From Sthenelais limicola (lineage: Eukaryota; Annelida; Polychaeta; Phyllodocida; Sigalionidae), in contig OW804096.1 in assembly GCA_942159475.1 (NCBI GenBank), positions 18,004,906 through 18,068,905 of the forward strand: a stretch of DNA of 64,000 bases. Reading direction: 5' to 3'. Below the pieces are notes generated by a model. The model made no database searches, was not told the origin of the DNA, and worked only from the letters and a program-made list of their open reading frames with translations. Shown here piece after piece: positions 1-9,544 of the stretch. Numbering within the stretch: the stretch's first letter is position 1; each line of letters begins with the position of its first letter. Both the position numbers and the translations under genes were made by a program.

Positions 1-82
1 TGTAGCTAATGACTAGTTTGTTCATTACCTCTTGATCTTCCGCTATGGCTCCTAGTTTAGATGGTGTTAATATTTTGTTTAG

Positions 83-492
83 TCACCATGAGGTTTGGGA
101 GTTGTGATTGTTATTCTTCACTAGGTCCACCCCTATAGTAGTGCAGAAGATGATTATAGGAGGGGGTAGGTTTTGTGGGGCCGTTGAGCAGAGTTCCTGC
201 CTGGCACTCTCAATGGCCTCCTCTGTATCCGCAGCTAGCATGGTTGGGCAGGAGTATTTTAGCCCTACCTCTTTGGTTTGACAGTCCCTGAACGTAATAT
301 TGCTATAACAATAACTCTTGGCCTCTCTGACATCCTGAGATAAATAGACCGTTGGATGAGCGTAGGTGTATCCGCCCCTCTACAAACAAAGACACTCACG
401 TCTAGTCCAGGTTCCATTCTCGTAAATACAGGCTTGAACCCCAAGGCCCTTGAGTCACCTAATATCATAAGTTCCCTTCTAGCCATAAACAT
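83..492 (-). pseudogene. SGNH-hydrolase-like domain remnant
   Basis: The minus-strand frame begins at a Met at 492 and soon gives ILGDSRALGF, which resembles block I (GDS) of SGNH/GDSL hydrolases. It stops at 265, but a second frame continues from about 275 to a stop at 83. That frame contains PPPIIIFCTTIGVDL, in the place and style of a block III strand. One frameshift would join the two. No catalytic Asp-x-x-His block could be recognised. The segment lies directly downstream of the NADAR segment on the same strand, so the two could be parts of one protein. SGNH domains occur in some retroelement and accessory proteins as well as in host enzymes. The domain call rests on motif resemblance only. 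Confidence 0.4.
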
Positions 493-552
493 TCCGGGTC
501 CGTGGGATTTACCAGTGTAAACTCACAATTTTGTCTGCTCGTTTCCAGTATG

Positions 553-1253
553 TTATTGAAGGAATTCCGTCTTCAGGTCGTTGAGGATTCTGCCAAAGAC
601 GTTTTTGCCCTTGAACGATTGAGATTTTAGAGGCACCCGTCCGCCATTGCTAATGAGGACACCTCGGGGGTTCCTGCCCACTCCCCATTTGTGATTTGAT
701 GTAATTTCGTAGAGACCCTTTTTTTTTTGGTCAATTAATTTCTCCTTGAGATTAGGGTGTTGCCTGAATTTTTCTCTAGCTATATCCCTAAGCACCTGTA
801 CTTCTACCTTTTCCCAGGCTAGTATCTGTTGCGAGGTCACTTTTGAGTCAAGTTTCCCCCCAATCCACTTGGCGTGGACTGGGCTTGGCGCTTCGAGGAT
901 CATTTTGGCTAGATATGGGATGCGGTGAAACACTGCCTTCTCGTATTGGTAGGCGTGCTCTGCTGTGGGGTAAGTGTTACCATTAAATTCTATTTCAGCG
1001 GGGTAAAAATTGGAAAAGTGACTATGTCTAGTGACTATGTCTATGTCCCCCCCCTTGTCGATTGGTAGATGTGAGACATCTATGGGCCGGCAGCCTGGGG
1101 GAAGTAGGTTCAGGTCGGTGGAGGCAAATGACTTGTGTTCCTTTCCCCTGACTAGTATGTGACTGTTGTGAATCTTGCCTATGTTCTTTCCAGTGAGATG
1201 ATTCGCCAGTGTTGCACTTTCTGTGTTTCGACTCTGGATCTCATCCAGGCTTA
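553..1253 (-). pseudogene. NADAR (YbiA-like) domain protein, frameshifted
   Basis: Read on the minus strand, about 1047 to 553 gives a good NADAR domain: SNFYPAEIEFNGNTYPTAEH, then AYQYEKA, then EKFRQHPNLKEKL, then WGVGRNPRG. Proteins of this family (bacterial YbiA) act as N-glycosidases on riboflavin-pathway intermediates or ADP-ribose-linked substrates. The domain appears nearly complete, from the N-terminal SNF-YP motif to the C-terminal WG-G motif. The open frame upstream of a run of eight C at 1047-1054 (about 1253-1055, ending PIDVSHLPIDKGG) is offset by one base. The homopolymer therefore carries an indel or the gene is decayed. A 13-bp tandem duplication lies at about 1019-1044. The stop at 553 separates it from the SGNH-like frame. 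Confidence 0.65.
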
Positions 1254-1383
1254 AGTACTATCGATATTTATAAGTCAAGGTGATCATATAAGTTACTTCT
1301 CGTGAAATAATCATATCTCTAGTAAAGGTCGTCGGGGAAAAGAACTATGTCCATCTCTAAGGCCATGGATGAATAATATTCTA

Positions 1384-1797
1384 TGTTTATAAAAACGCTC
1401 CTCCGGATATAATAAAGTACAGAGAGAATACTTTGTGAATTCAGTCTTTATTCCTGAAAGATCCTGGGATGAGGTTGGGTCCTTGTTCCCAACCTGGTTT
1501 TACATACAGGTTCTGAGAGAGGTGATGTATATTTTATTAAGCAATACAAGATATCTCAATATCAAGAAGGAACATATAATGAAATACAAATACACATCAA
1601 ATATAATAGTTCAGAGTAATAAGAGAAACATATAACCTCAATGTTAGTTGAAGTCTAAATAATGTAATATCAAATCACAAGGAAATATTCCATAAAACAG
1701 TAATATAATCATATAATAGAATCCTGATGATCCCTGGCCTACTAGCGGGATCCGGAGGTATCCCAGAGGTTTCCCAACAAGAGGGAGGTTGGTAACA
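1384..1797 (-). repeat. Candidate 3' LTR of a minus-strand LTR retroelement
   Basis: On the minus strand a purine-rich tract (TTAGGGGGGAG, about 1798-1808) is followed immediately by TGTTACC. The proposed repeat ends ATAAACA at 1384, giving the TG...CA ends expected of an LTR, and an AATAAA sits inside it. The length is 414 bp. Only one copy lies in the window, so LTR identity cannot be proved by pairing. Confidence 0.35.
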
Positions 1798-1808
1798 CTC
1801 CCCCCTAA

Positions 1809-2300
1809 CCAAGGAAAATAAAATTTTATAACGACACAGAACATATTCCAGGAATTATGAAAAAACAGTTTTTGTATTGGGACCCCAACTCTATAAGCTG
1901 TAATTTTAGTATCATTCTTTAGGTTGAATAAATCTCTGACCATCCCATTTGTATCTTCGTAAATGGAAGCTAGCACAGATGTCTCCCTATAGGCAGTTGG
2001 TTTGGGAGATCCGCGCTGCCACCTTTCAGGTAGCCCTTCCATTAACAAATGCATCGAGTTTTCTGTCGTCAGTTGCTAGAGGTGTTTTTTATCTCGAACC
2101 CTTTTTCCGCTATTTCTGTTTTGAGTGATGAGACCGATGTACCTACATTATCAATTTTCACCCCCATTTCTTCGATTTTATCTAAATTGTCGGAAATTGT
2201 TAGCCTTAGGTCGAGAATTCAATTCAATTCATAGATTCTTTTATTGAAGCTGGTATTACAATATTAGGTGATTCGACGTCTGGTTAAATAGAAACTATTC
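1809..2300 (-). other. Interior of the LTR element, no clear gene
   Basis: A minus-strand frame is open from about 2054 to 1644 and runs across the candidate polypurine tract and LTR, so most of it cannot be coding. I recognise no retroviral-type domain here. The region lies between the candidate LTR and the small minus-strand ORF at 2323-2655. Confidence 0.2.
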
Positions 2301-2322
2301 AGCCAGTTCTTCCGGCGAGTGC

Positions 2323-2655
2323 CTATATTGATTTATTAATATCTTCATCAAGCGTTGAGATCACCTGTATGGCAACCATGTCAACAAACATGTCACCTTC
2401 CCTAGGTTCAACTTGTATTTCGGGCTGATTTCCCTCCTCTTTTCCCTTTTCACCATTTTCATCAAGAAGTTCATTCCTCATATACAACTTTTCAATTACT
2501 CTGAGTCTTCGGTTCATGTTCTTGTAGTGTAACTCTACCCATTGTAATTTGTTGACGAGTTTTCTCGCAATCATGTCTATCTGCAACCTTCTATTTTCCT
2601 TCCATCTCATTTCTGTATTGGCCTCTAGAGAAATTCTGTCGAGGACTTCTGAGGG
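2323..2655 (-). CDS. Small charged helical ORF, possible gag or accessory fragment
   Basis: The minus-strand ORF has a Met at 2610, and the frame is open further upstream to about 2670. It is rich in Lys, Arg and Glu (LRVIEKLYMRNELLDENGEK) and probably helical or coiled-coil. An acidic tail follows, ending STLDEDINKSI. It shows no zinc knuckle or catalytic motif. It lies upstream of the candidate 3' LTR on the same strand and could be part of that element. It could also be a chance ORF. Confidence 0.25.
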   Translation of the reverse strand, partial: PSEVLDRISLEANTEMRWKENRRLQIDMIARKLVNKLQWVELHYKNMNRRLRVIEKLYMRNELLDENGEKGKEEGNQPEIQVEPREGDMFVDMVAIQVISTLDEDINKSI

Positions 2656-2840
2656 GTTATCTAAGACTTGCCCTTAGCAATTGTCTAGATAAAACCAACG
2701 AGGCGCGCCGGGCGCGGCGCTATCAGGTTCCAATAACAGGTTGATTTCCAATGATCCAATGATGTCATGACATAGTTACATAGGTCACATCTTCATTTTT
2801 GATAGTGTAAGAGTTAAAATTCATCAGAATTAGACCTGGA

Positions 2841-2952
2841 GGCGTTGGCCAAATGGTTAGCATCTGGAAGATGCCCCCAGTTCTTTTGGAAAAGTTAATA
2901 ATAAAAACAAGAGCAACTCGTGGGTAGAGAGTTCGAGTAGCTTGGTAAGCTT
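2841..2952 (+). repeat. Degenerate tRNA-like segment (possible SINE head)
   Basis: TGGCCAAATGG at 2846-2856 matches an A-box, and GAGTTCGAG near 2929 is B-box-like. The two boxes are about 73 nt apart, too far for a normal tRNA, so this is at best a decayed tRNA-derived SINE head. It directly precedes a dispersed repeat. Confidence 0.2.
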
Positions 2953-3561
2953 CCTGAAAGGAATATTTTTTCTTTGTAATCAAATAAAAATAAAAGGAAT
3001 GCCATGATTTGTATTGACAGGGCGAGCGACGGAATGAAGGAAGGGATGATTTGTGTCAATTGTACATCCATAGAAAATTAAACCAATCTATATTACATGT
3101 GGTCCATTCCAGGAGTTTAATTGCAATTTTGACTTTTTTCGCATTATTTGTTTATGTCATATCTTTGCCAATTCTAATCGTATAAATATACAAATGGTAT
3201 GTATGTATTTGTGGGAACACCCTCTTCCTTTCTAGATTAATAAAAATATTATATGAATATTGTTTCTACTGATTTCCATAATCGTTGCTATTAAACTATT
3301 GCAGTTTATACTTGACAAGGCTGTAATAATCCACCTTTCAGCACAATCATAGTATTGAATGCAGTCAATTATATATGCTTATACCTCTGCAAATACTTAA
3401 GATTTTTACAAAATTTCAAAAACATTGAACATCCCGACATGTCTATCTGACTTTCCTAAACATGTATCGTTATACAACTATTCTATTAAAAGAGATATTT
3501 GATATTAGTCTGTTTCCACATGTAAATAGAGCACTTGTCGACATTTCATGAGAACTGCCCA
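2953..3561 (+). repeat. Dispersed repeat C, copy 1
   Basis: Bases 2953-3125 match 43709-43881 closely, and the 3' end at about 3509-3561 matches 43973-44025. The intervening parts differ. The shared end (TTTCATGAG-ACTGCCCA) is one arm of an inverted repeat visible at both ends of the 43183-44025 copy. This copy therefore looks like a non-autonomous inverted-repeat element that has lost its left end. No coding capacity. Confidence 0.5.
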
Positions 3562-3601
3562 AGGTATGTAGTTGTAGTTTATTTCAAATAATTCATATAA
3601 T

Positions 3602-3765
3602 ACAATAAAGGGACATTTCAAATGGAAACAAAGGTTTAAATCCTCACTTAAAATGGTCAGATCTGAATAAATCTAGATTCTAATCAAAGAGCAGAACATC
3701 CTTGTCATGTCTATGTATGATGGCGCACTGCTCCACCCTAAGGGTGGTAATCAGGGGTGATAAAT
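3602..3765 (+). repeat. Dispersed repeat D, copy 1
   Basis: The sequence is similar (roughly four fifths identical by eye) to 6561-6717. It shares blocks such as CCTAAGGGTGGTAATCAGGGG and ATAAATCTAGATT. Non-coding, family unknown. Confidence 0.55.
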
Positions 3766-4099
3766 GTTAGTTTAGAAAATTGCCAAGTTTTATAGCTCAT
3801 AAAGTTTGTGAATTTCAATATTTGGTCTTTAAATTTTAATGACTAGTCTATGATTGTTCCAAGATATTTGTATGAGACTACATCCTCCATAATTGTAGTG
3901 TCTAATGATACTTCATGTGGGGTTGGTCCCTCAGCTTTTTGAGCCTCCCACCTCGATCTGAGAGAAGGACGTCGGAAGAAAGTTGGAACTTTTGATTTGG
4001 AATAATTCAAGGAAATTTTGTTTAGTTTGCACCAGTTGGTTAATGAGTTAAGATCTGATTGTAGCTGGGAAGTTGTTGACTCCATATCCATGCCTGTAG

Positions 4100-4344
4100 C
4101 TGGTCCTGGGTAAGACCTTAAAGGGCCTTTCTGTCTCTCTCTCCCTTCTTCTCTATCTCTATTTCCTGGGTATGATCATAAACTGCCTGCCTCTCAGCTC
4201 TCCCGCCCTTGATATAACACTTCAAAGTGTTGATAAGGGCGTAAAGCCACCAATCTCACTCACTCACTCCATGTAAGTATATCTGCTAACTTTTAATTAC
4301 TATTAGCGGAGGTGAAACTAACCTAACCAAACCAAACTCACTCC
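4100..4344 (+). mobile_element. SINE copy 1, interrupted by a LINE-A tail
   Basis: This ~175-bp SINE starts CTGGTCCTGGGTAAGACC and ends with a CTCACTCACTC tail. The insertion is flanked by the 10-bp duplication ATGCCTGTAG (4090-4099 and 4345-4354). It lies in the antisense orientation of the decayed RT. A 62-bp LINE-A 3' tail is embedded near its 3' end. Other copies lie at 4386, 11699 and 25883. Confidence 0.8.
4274..4335 (+). mobile_element. Extremely 5'-truncated LINE-A (62 bp, 3'UTR and tail only)
   Basis: It is identical in layout to the last bases of LINE-A: TATCTGCTAACTTTTAATTA, then GCGGAGGTGAAACTAACC and AACCA units. The flanks carry a 12-bp duplication, ACTCACTCCATG (4262-4273 and 4336-4347). 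It is therefore an independent insertion into the SINE tail. Confidence 0.8.
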
Positions 4345-4385
4345 ATGCCTGTAGTGTAAATAATAGTGTCATCTGCAAACATCTG

Positions 4386-4453
4386 CCCGCCCTTGATATA
4401 ACCATATTAGATGTGTTGATAAGGGCGTAAAGCAACCAATCTCACTCACTCAC
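4386..4453 (+). mobile_element. SINE copy 2, 5'-truncated
   Basis: Only the 3' ~68 bp of the SINE remains: CCCGCCCTTGATATAACC to CTCACTCACTCAC. It is flanked by the duplication CTGCAAACATCTG (4373-4385 and 4453-4465, overlapping one tail base). The 5' truncation with intact 3' end and duplication is the normal signature of target-primed reverse transcription. Confidence 0.8.
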
Positions 4454-5451
4454 TGCAAACATCTGTATAGTCGATTTTGATATGTGGTTTGGAAGGTCGT
4501 TAATATATAGATTGAATAGTACTGGTATTAAGGTTATTCCCTGGGGGACACCACAGGTAATGGGGAGTTTGTTTGAATGTAATTTGTTTACTACTAGATA
4601 CTGGGTGCGATTTGCAAGATAATTCTTGAACCATAAAAATTCTTTGTCAGTTATGCACAAAGTTTCTATCTTTGCTATTAGTCTGTCATGATTAACTGTA
4701 TCGAACGCTTTCCTCAGACCGAGATAGGCTGCCCTCACAATTCTGCCTTCATTGAGGTTTTGATAGACCTGAGACCAGATCGGAATCCCAATTGATTATT
4801 GTACAACAGGCTATAATCACATAAGTGTGCAGATAGTTGGGCATGCAATATTTTTCCATGACTTTGGCTGGTAATTTTATAGAAGATATTGGACGGTAGT
4901 TTTCTGGGTCGGTGACTAACCCTGCTTTCTAGCAGGGTTAGACAGTTAGACACCATCAAAAATGAGATTATTTTTGAGAAGTTTGAGATCTAAGATTTCA
5001 TCCATTAATTGGTTTAACTGGGCCTGCATTTTGTGTTGGATTTGAGTGTTTTGTGCCATCAGATTGTCAAACTCTTCTTGTATACGGTTTACTGTGTCTA
5101 GGTCGGGACTTTGACTTTGGTCAGTGAGTGGGGGGTGAGGGATTGGGTCAAGTCTGTTTTGAACGATTCCAGTTTTGCATCAATACTATCTTCTATGCTT
5201 AGTTTAATTGTGTCTGCTAGTGTATTGTGCAATGCCTCGTCGTTTACAGTTGCATCTACTGAGCCTAATATCTCTTCTTTAAATGATCATGTAATCATGT
5301 TTACAGTTTAGGGTTTTGGTAAACTTCAATTCTTGACAACAGTTGATGATTCAAATTGGGCTCTACGAGAATAGCATAAATTTGTAACTTGACCCAATAA
5401 AAGTTATTAAAAAAACATTTAAAAAAATATTCATGGAGTGCACACACTTAC

Positions 5452-6042
5452 ACTTATAATAGCTTCTTCCATTTTCACGGACAGCGAGGATTTTGATGGT
5501 CTGTGTACCACTTTTGTTCCCAGGAAAGGCCAAAGGACTTTGATAAGATATCTCTCTTGTTGTGTTAAAACAATATCGTCCTTACCACTGCCCGATTGTT
5601 TGGCATTGACCTTGGCATGGGCTTTTGTGAACTTGTCCCGTAGTTTGCGTAGTCGGCAATAGACTTCCTCTGCTGAAAAATTTCTTTGCCATAAAATATT
5701 CTATTTAAGTTCACATGTAGCTAGGCAAAGCACTTACGACCTTTTTTAAGCAATAATCCAAAGTACTTGAACGTATTCTTTTTTCCATTTCCTAGTCCTA
5801 TCAATGTGTGTTTTGTCGTACAGGAATGCATTGAGCCTAAAAAGTTGTATCAAATCTATGTCATCCGTGGTCCAAGGAGTATATTCCTTGGTCACTCCAC
5901 ACATTGCTACCTCCAATTCTTTCAGACGTGCTGACCAGTTGATATTCTGCCCATGGCCAATCGAATCAACATTATGTGATATAACGTTGTGTGGATTCCC
6001 GCTTTCTGGTCCTATCTGCTCGTCCTCACTTCCCTCAGCCAT
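5452..6042 (-). pseudogene. MADF/Myb-SANT-like DNA-binding protein, two exons
   Basis: Exon 1 begins at Met 6042 with an acidic N-terminus. It contains DDIDLIQLFRLNAFLYDKTH and RKWKKEYVQVL, the first half of a MADF-type trihelix. A donor-like GTAAGTG follows near 5745, but a one-base shift just before it would be needed to keep the frame (GLLLKKG). Exon 2 (5672-5452) follows a TTTTTCAG acceptor with AEEVYCRLRKLRDKFTKAHA, the rest of the trihelix. It runs through a basic linker to a GTAAGTG donor at 5451. Further exons must lie outside or be lost. MADF/Myb proteins are transcription factors or partners of PIF/Harbinger transposases. No transposase is seen beside it. Confidence 0.55.
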
Positions 6043-6560
6043 AGTCCCCTGATTGCTTTCTAAAAAAATGAATATCGAACATTATATGAGTAACTAAATG
6101 AAGAAATAGGCTATACATGTCAACATTTATTGTCTTTTCATTTCATTCTAATAGAAATCTTCCTGTGTAATGCGTTTAATTTATGAGTATCAGTATAAGC
6201 AGTTAGAAAAGAGATAGTGACAGAACCCAAATATATAAGATTATCATAATGTTATTATTATCTTAGACATACCGCACTCACTAGGTGGGTCCAGAGGCAT
6301 AGGTGCGATTGACTATACTACTGCCCTGGGTGCCGTTCCTTGAATGCTTCTCCAGTATAAACATTATAACTAGAAATTCATTCACAATTCTGCCTTGCAA
6401 GGATGTAGGAATGTCTTCCATATCACTGTAGGTCATGCACCCCAGCCCCCTCCTTCATGGTATCCAAATTCTTTGAAAATGATACCTTACTCAAGAGGAT
6501 AGCCTCAATATATGAAAACAATCCAATGAACAATAGCTCTTTATATACCTGGTAATACCG
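6043..6560. other. Intergenic or intronic sequence, nothing recognised
   Basis: AT-rich sequence without a convincing ORF, repeat partner or RNA-like fold that I can see. It lies upstream of the MADF-like first exon and could contain its promoter or 5'UTR. Confidence 0.3.
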
Positions 6561-6717
6561 AAAAGAGACATTTTAAATGGAAAGAAAGCTTTGAATCCTC
6601 ACTTAATATGGTCTGATGTGAATAAATCTAGATTTCAATGAAAGAGTCAAAGCTCCTTGCCATGTTTATGTATGATGGCATACTGCCCTACCCTAAGGGT
6701 GGTAATCAGGGGCAACA
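6561..6717 (+). repeat. Dispersed repeat D, copy 2
   Basis: Homologous to 3602-3765, with the same order of blocks (AATCCTCACTTAA, ATAAATCTAGATTT, CCTAAGGGTGGTAATCAGGGG). The divergence implies two old insertions rather than a recent duplication. Confidence 0.55.
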
Positions 6718-6847
6718 GATGGATGATAAGTTTTAGACCAATACACATTCGCAATTGCTTAAACATATGATTATTTCTTTGATGTTTTTTTTCATAATCT
6801 AATCAGGGCCTAACATGGCATAGGTGAATTAACACAACTTTCTTGCC

Positions 6848-6884
6848 GGGGGGGGGGGGGGGGGGTCGGGGCGGGGGTCAGGGG
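6848..6884 (+). repeat. Poly-G run and G-rich tract
   Basis: A run of 18 G (6848-6865) is followed by further G4-G5 blocks. It has high G-quadruplex potential and its length is likely unstable or mis-assembled. A second G-rich stretch follows at about 6938-6970. Confidence 0.8.
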
Positions 6885-7044
6885 GTCGTGGATTTCATCA
6901 TAGTGCCATAAATGCCCAGAACATTCCACCATATCCCAGGGTTGGGTGGGGGTGGAGGTGGGGGTGGGGGTTGCAATTGACAAGTGTATTATTTGGACAC
7001 TTGAAAAATAATGTGGATTATGGATAATACAAATAATATAGCTA

Positions 7045-7251
7045 CCTGAATCTGAACCAGATGTGCCAACATCTTTGTCCTTTTCCCCTGCAGCTATCAC
7101 CTCACTTTTGGTCACCGCAGCATATTCCAAATTGGTGGCCAAGTTACAATTTCTGTCCTCATTATTATGGCTTTGTGACCCCGCCTTTTGTTGCGACAAG
7201 CTGTGGTGCCACATCATATGTCTGATCAGAGAAACTAAGTGTAATTCTCTC
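7045..7251 (-). CDS. Possible exon of unknown gene, truncated by LINE-A
   Basis: The minus-strand frame HSLSQQKAGSQSHNNEDRN ... KDKDVGTSGSDSG ends at a good donor (CAG|GTAGCTAT) near 7045. It has no recognisable domain and is hydrophilic. Its upstream side is cut at 7251 by the LINE-A fragment. It lies on the same strand as the MADF-like exons and could be an upstream exon of the same gene. This is inference. Confidence 0.25.
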
Positions 7252-7751
7252 CACATGGAATGGTGTTAATAGTAACAAGCTGCGAGCAATCACACCATCA
7301 ATCACACCAAAATTCAAAGATGATAACCTGACAAGACCCCAACAGGTGATACTGACCCGTCTTCGTACCAGTCACACCAAACTGACTCACAGGCACCTTC
7401 TAAAAGGTGAAGTGGCTCCTGTATGTCAGACATGCAACACTCAACTGAGTGTAGAGCATCTCTTAATACATTGTCAGGCAACCAAGAGAAACAGAATAAA
7501 ATTCCTGCAAAATCGCAGGACACTGCAGAGTATTTTCCGGGAATCTGGGAACAAAAATATTCTTGATTTCCTACGGGAAACCAAATTGTACGACAAAATT
7601 TAGGTAACCTAAATGAAGCCTGACTTCGTCAGGCCAAACCCTGTTTCATGAAATAGGGAATTTCACAGAATAAAATAATAAAACCACAGTATATCTGCTA
7701 ACTTTTAATTACTATTAGCGGAGGTGAAACTATCCAAACCAAACCAAACCA
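7252..7751 (+). mobile_element. LINE-A 3' fragment (~500 bp)
   Basis: It begins inside the C-terminal part of ORF2 (ACATGGAATGGTGTTAA) and keeps the open frame to the ORF2 stop at about 7603. The 3'UTR hairpin-like GCCTGACTTCGTCAGGC and the CCAAA-rich tail follow. It is 5'-truncated. No clean target-site duplication is visible (AATTCTCTCC left, AATCTCCTC right). Confidence 0.85.
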
Positions 7752-8488
7752 AATCTCCTCTTGCAATGGCCTCCACCCTCCTTCCGACGGATACTGCATG
7801 TAAATTCCCATATACATAGTTGTCTGAACATCGGTATACATCATAATCAACTTCAACATAATCAACTTCAAAAGAGCAACAAGAACTTTCAGAAACGATT
7901 TAAATGTCACAAGCGACAGGCACATAAGGCACATAATCCCAGGAGGAATCAAATACAATACAGTCAGGAACCCCTCCAAGGAATAATCCTCACCGTCACA
8001 TGAGATGGGCACATGAGGCCCACTTTCTGACCCCAATACAACGTGAGTAAACCCAACCTTGCAACTCCCATGCACGCATGGAAAGTTTGTTGAAATACCA
8101 GCATAGCCCGCAGCATACAGTTTGGATTCATGCACACAATCAGTACAAGTATCAGAGTAGCATACTGGAGTAATAGGCAGTAGTAAGTCAGTGTAGGAAA
8201 TCCTCAGTAGATTCAAGTGGAGCAAGCGAAAAGTCCAATTTTGCTGTAAACAAACTAGCACCTCCATCTTGCACCAAGGTCCCGCAAGTGGCGAGAGCTG
8301 GATTGGAAACATGACATCACTGGGGTTTATTCCGATCAGGGCAATCTGGAGATCTGTGCTTGGCCCTGCAAATCCGGCAAATGTGTTCCCTCGGGCACTT
8401 CCCAGCGCATGACTCATAGTTATAATCCCAGCAAACAGGCAGACAACGTCTCCGATTTGGAAAATGTTTTTGCAATATCTTATATATT
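7752..8488 (-). CDS. Unrecognised ORF with Cys-rich ectodomain and a membrane segment
   Basis: The minus-strand frame is open from about 8488, with the first Met at 8417, and runs into the antisense of the LINE-A tail at 7751. It has several Cys (CYSDTCTDC, FPCVHGSCKVG, PISCDGEDY). A long hydrophobic stretch (FLTVLYLIPPGIMCLMCLSL) is followed by further hydrophobic residues, as in the C-terminal part of a type I membrane protein. About 220 codons are open, long for chance at this composition. It lies just beyond the terminal repeat of the Ngaro-like element. It may be a host exon, or an envelope-like or accessory fragment of an element. No family is recognised and the natural C-terminus is missing. 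Confidence 0.3.
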
Positions 8489-8566
8489 TCTAGCTGCTGG
8501 AGCTTCGCGAATGTAGTGGAACAAACACAGGGAGTGGGTTATATGAAATCCGCAAGCAGATCCCAT
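8486..8566 (-). repeat. Ngaro-like terminal repeat, distal copy (B2)
   Basis: About 80 bp, TATTTCTAGCTGCTGGAGCTT to GCAAGCAGATCCCA, is repeated directly at 8776-8804 plus 9368-9423, where a 563-bp insertion splits it. Position downstream of the tyrosine recombinase and the spacing of ~210 bp fit the B1-A2-B2 split direct repeat arrangement of Ngaro elements. No A1 partner was found at the other end. Confidence 0.45.
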
Positions 8567-8775
8567 TTATTCAAACAAGTGTAAATAATCAGAAAAATAT
8601 ACAATAAAAAAAAATAAAAAAATAATGAGTGTTTGTAACAACGTGTGAGCTGGATGGCGAACAATGGAAGAGTACGGAATATGGTTAGAGCGTCATGATC
8701 CATTCACAAGGGGGCAGTGCTGCCCTCTGGTATAAATATAATCACCTCCCACCGGTGGCGGGGAGATGGATAATA
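8567..8775 (-). repeat. Segment between the two direct repeats (possible A2)
   Basis: This ~210-bp spacer carries an A-rich stretch and a TATAAATATA motif near 8731. In a Ngaro arrangement it would equal the 5' terminal repeat. I could not find a matching sequence around 12946-13500, so this stays a hypothesis. Confidence 0.25.
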
Positions 8776-8804
8776 TTTCTAGCTGCTGGAGCTTCGCGAA
8801 TGTA

Positions 8805-9367
8805 CAGGGATGCAAGTTGTCCGTCAGTTGACGGATTTCCTTTAATCGCCTCATTACCAAAATGTGTAATTAATTTCGTCAAATTACCTATAAAAACCTT
8901 GAAAAAGGTTGATCGTTAATGGACTGACTGAATACCATGTCCATCTACCCCATAATAGACCCAACACTTGCATTGGAATATACAGGAGAGCTATGTACCA
9001 GTGGCCGCCTGGGTCAACCCCCTATCAGCCAGGGTTCCGCTAGCAACTCGGTGGAGTAATACCATCGGGAGTTTAGCGGAATTCCTGTAGCGGAGGGCAG
9101 CGTGTACAGTGCAACTAGGGCACTCACCCCACACCGCTACCGGGAGCAGGGGCTTGCAGCCCGGCAGACGGTAGTGAGTGTGGGTGGCAGTAACACCTCA
9201 GTGCCTGCCTATAAACTTGTATAGTTAGCTCTATTAAGTTAACATTCATTTTGAATGTCACATATGTGTCTATATGCATACTCATTTCAGTTGTAGGCAC
9301 TTTGTAGAGCATATTTTTATCTCAGAAACCTTTCCGTCAATTTTGAATACCCCAACTTGCATCCCTG
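8805..9367. mobile_element. 563-bp inverted-repeat transposon (MITE-like)
   Basis: The ends are CAGGGATGCAAGTTG at 8805 and its exact reverse complement at 9353-9367, with weaker inverted similarity continuing inward. The flanking duplication is AATGTA (8799-8804 and 9368-9373). The empty site exists in the window: 8486-8566 carries the same flanks joined with a single AATGTA. No ORF is present. The centre is GC-rich and holds a strong hairpin (CTACCG...CGGTAG, about 9124-9186). The CAGGG terminus recalls hAT, but the 6-bp duplication does not fit hAT's usual 8 bp. Confidence 0.8.
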
Positions 9368-9544
9368 AATGTAGTGGAACAAACACAGGGAGTGGGTTAT
9401 ATGAAATCCGCAAGCAGATCCCAACCAACCCCAGCAAGAGAAATAATATGTTAGGTGAAATAACAGTAAGTGACAATGTAATAAGTAAAGAATCAATAAG
9501 CAGACAAAGCGGAGGCTACAGAATAATCTTTCATAAGGCGAGTT

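Larger units (their letters stand above)
3772..5300 (-). mobile_element. Decayed non-LTR retrotransposon (CR1/L2/Jockey-like, no RNase H seen)
   Basis: Minus-strand remnants in order. First, an ORF1-like coiled-coil segment (about 5290-4955) ends KNNLIFDG, the motif at the end of the ORF1 coiled coil in several LINEs. Next is RT sequence including KILHAQLSAHLCDYSLLYNNQLGFRSG (as two overlapping parts), then GLRKAFDTVNHDRL, then GVPQG. It ends with LNYSKSK and YKYLGTIID. ORF1 is joined almost directly to mid-RT, so the endonuclease is deleted. Several frameshifts are present. Three + strand insertions between about 4100 and 4453 interrupt it. If they are ignored, the FADD catalytic box lies across their boundaries. 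It is far more diverged than the LINE-A copies, hence older. Confidence 0.75.

Noticed and set aside
1435..1635. 66-codon + ORF
   Set aside because: AT-rich, inside the candidate LTR, no domain or context.
2841..2945. tRNA gene
   Set aside because: A- and B-box-like motifs are too far apart and no cloverleaf can be drawn.
5111..5662. Two + strand ORFs
   Set aside because: They are shadows of minus-strand coding sequence (LINE ORF1 relic and the MADF-like second exon), which has better motif content.
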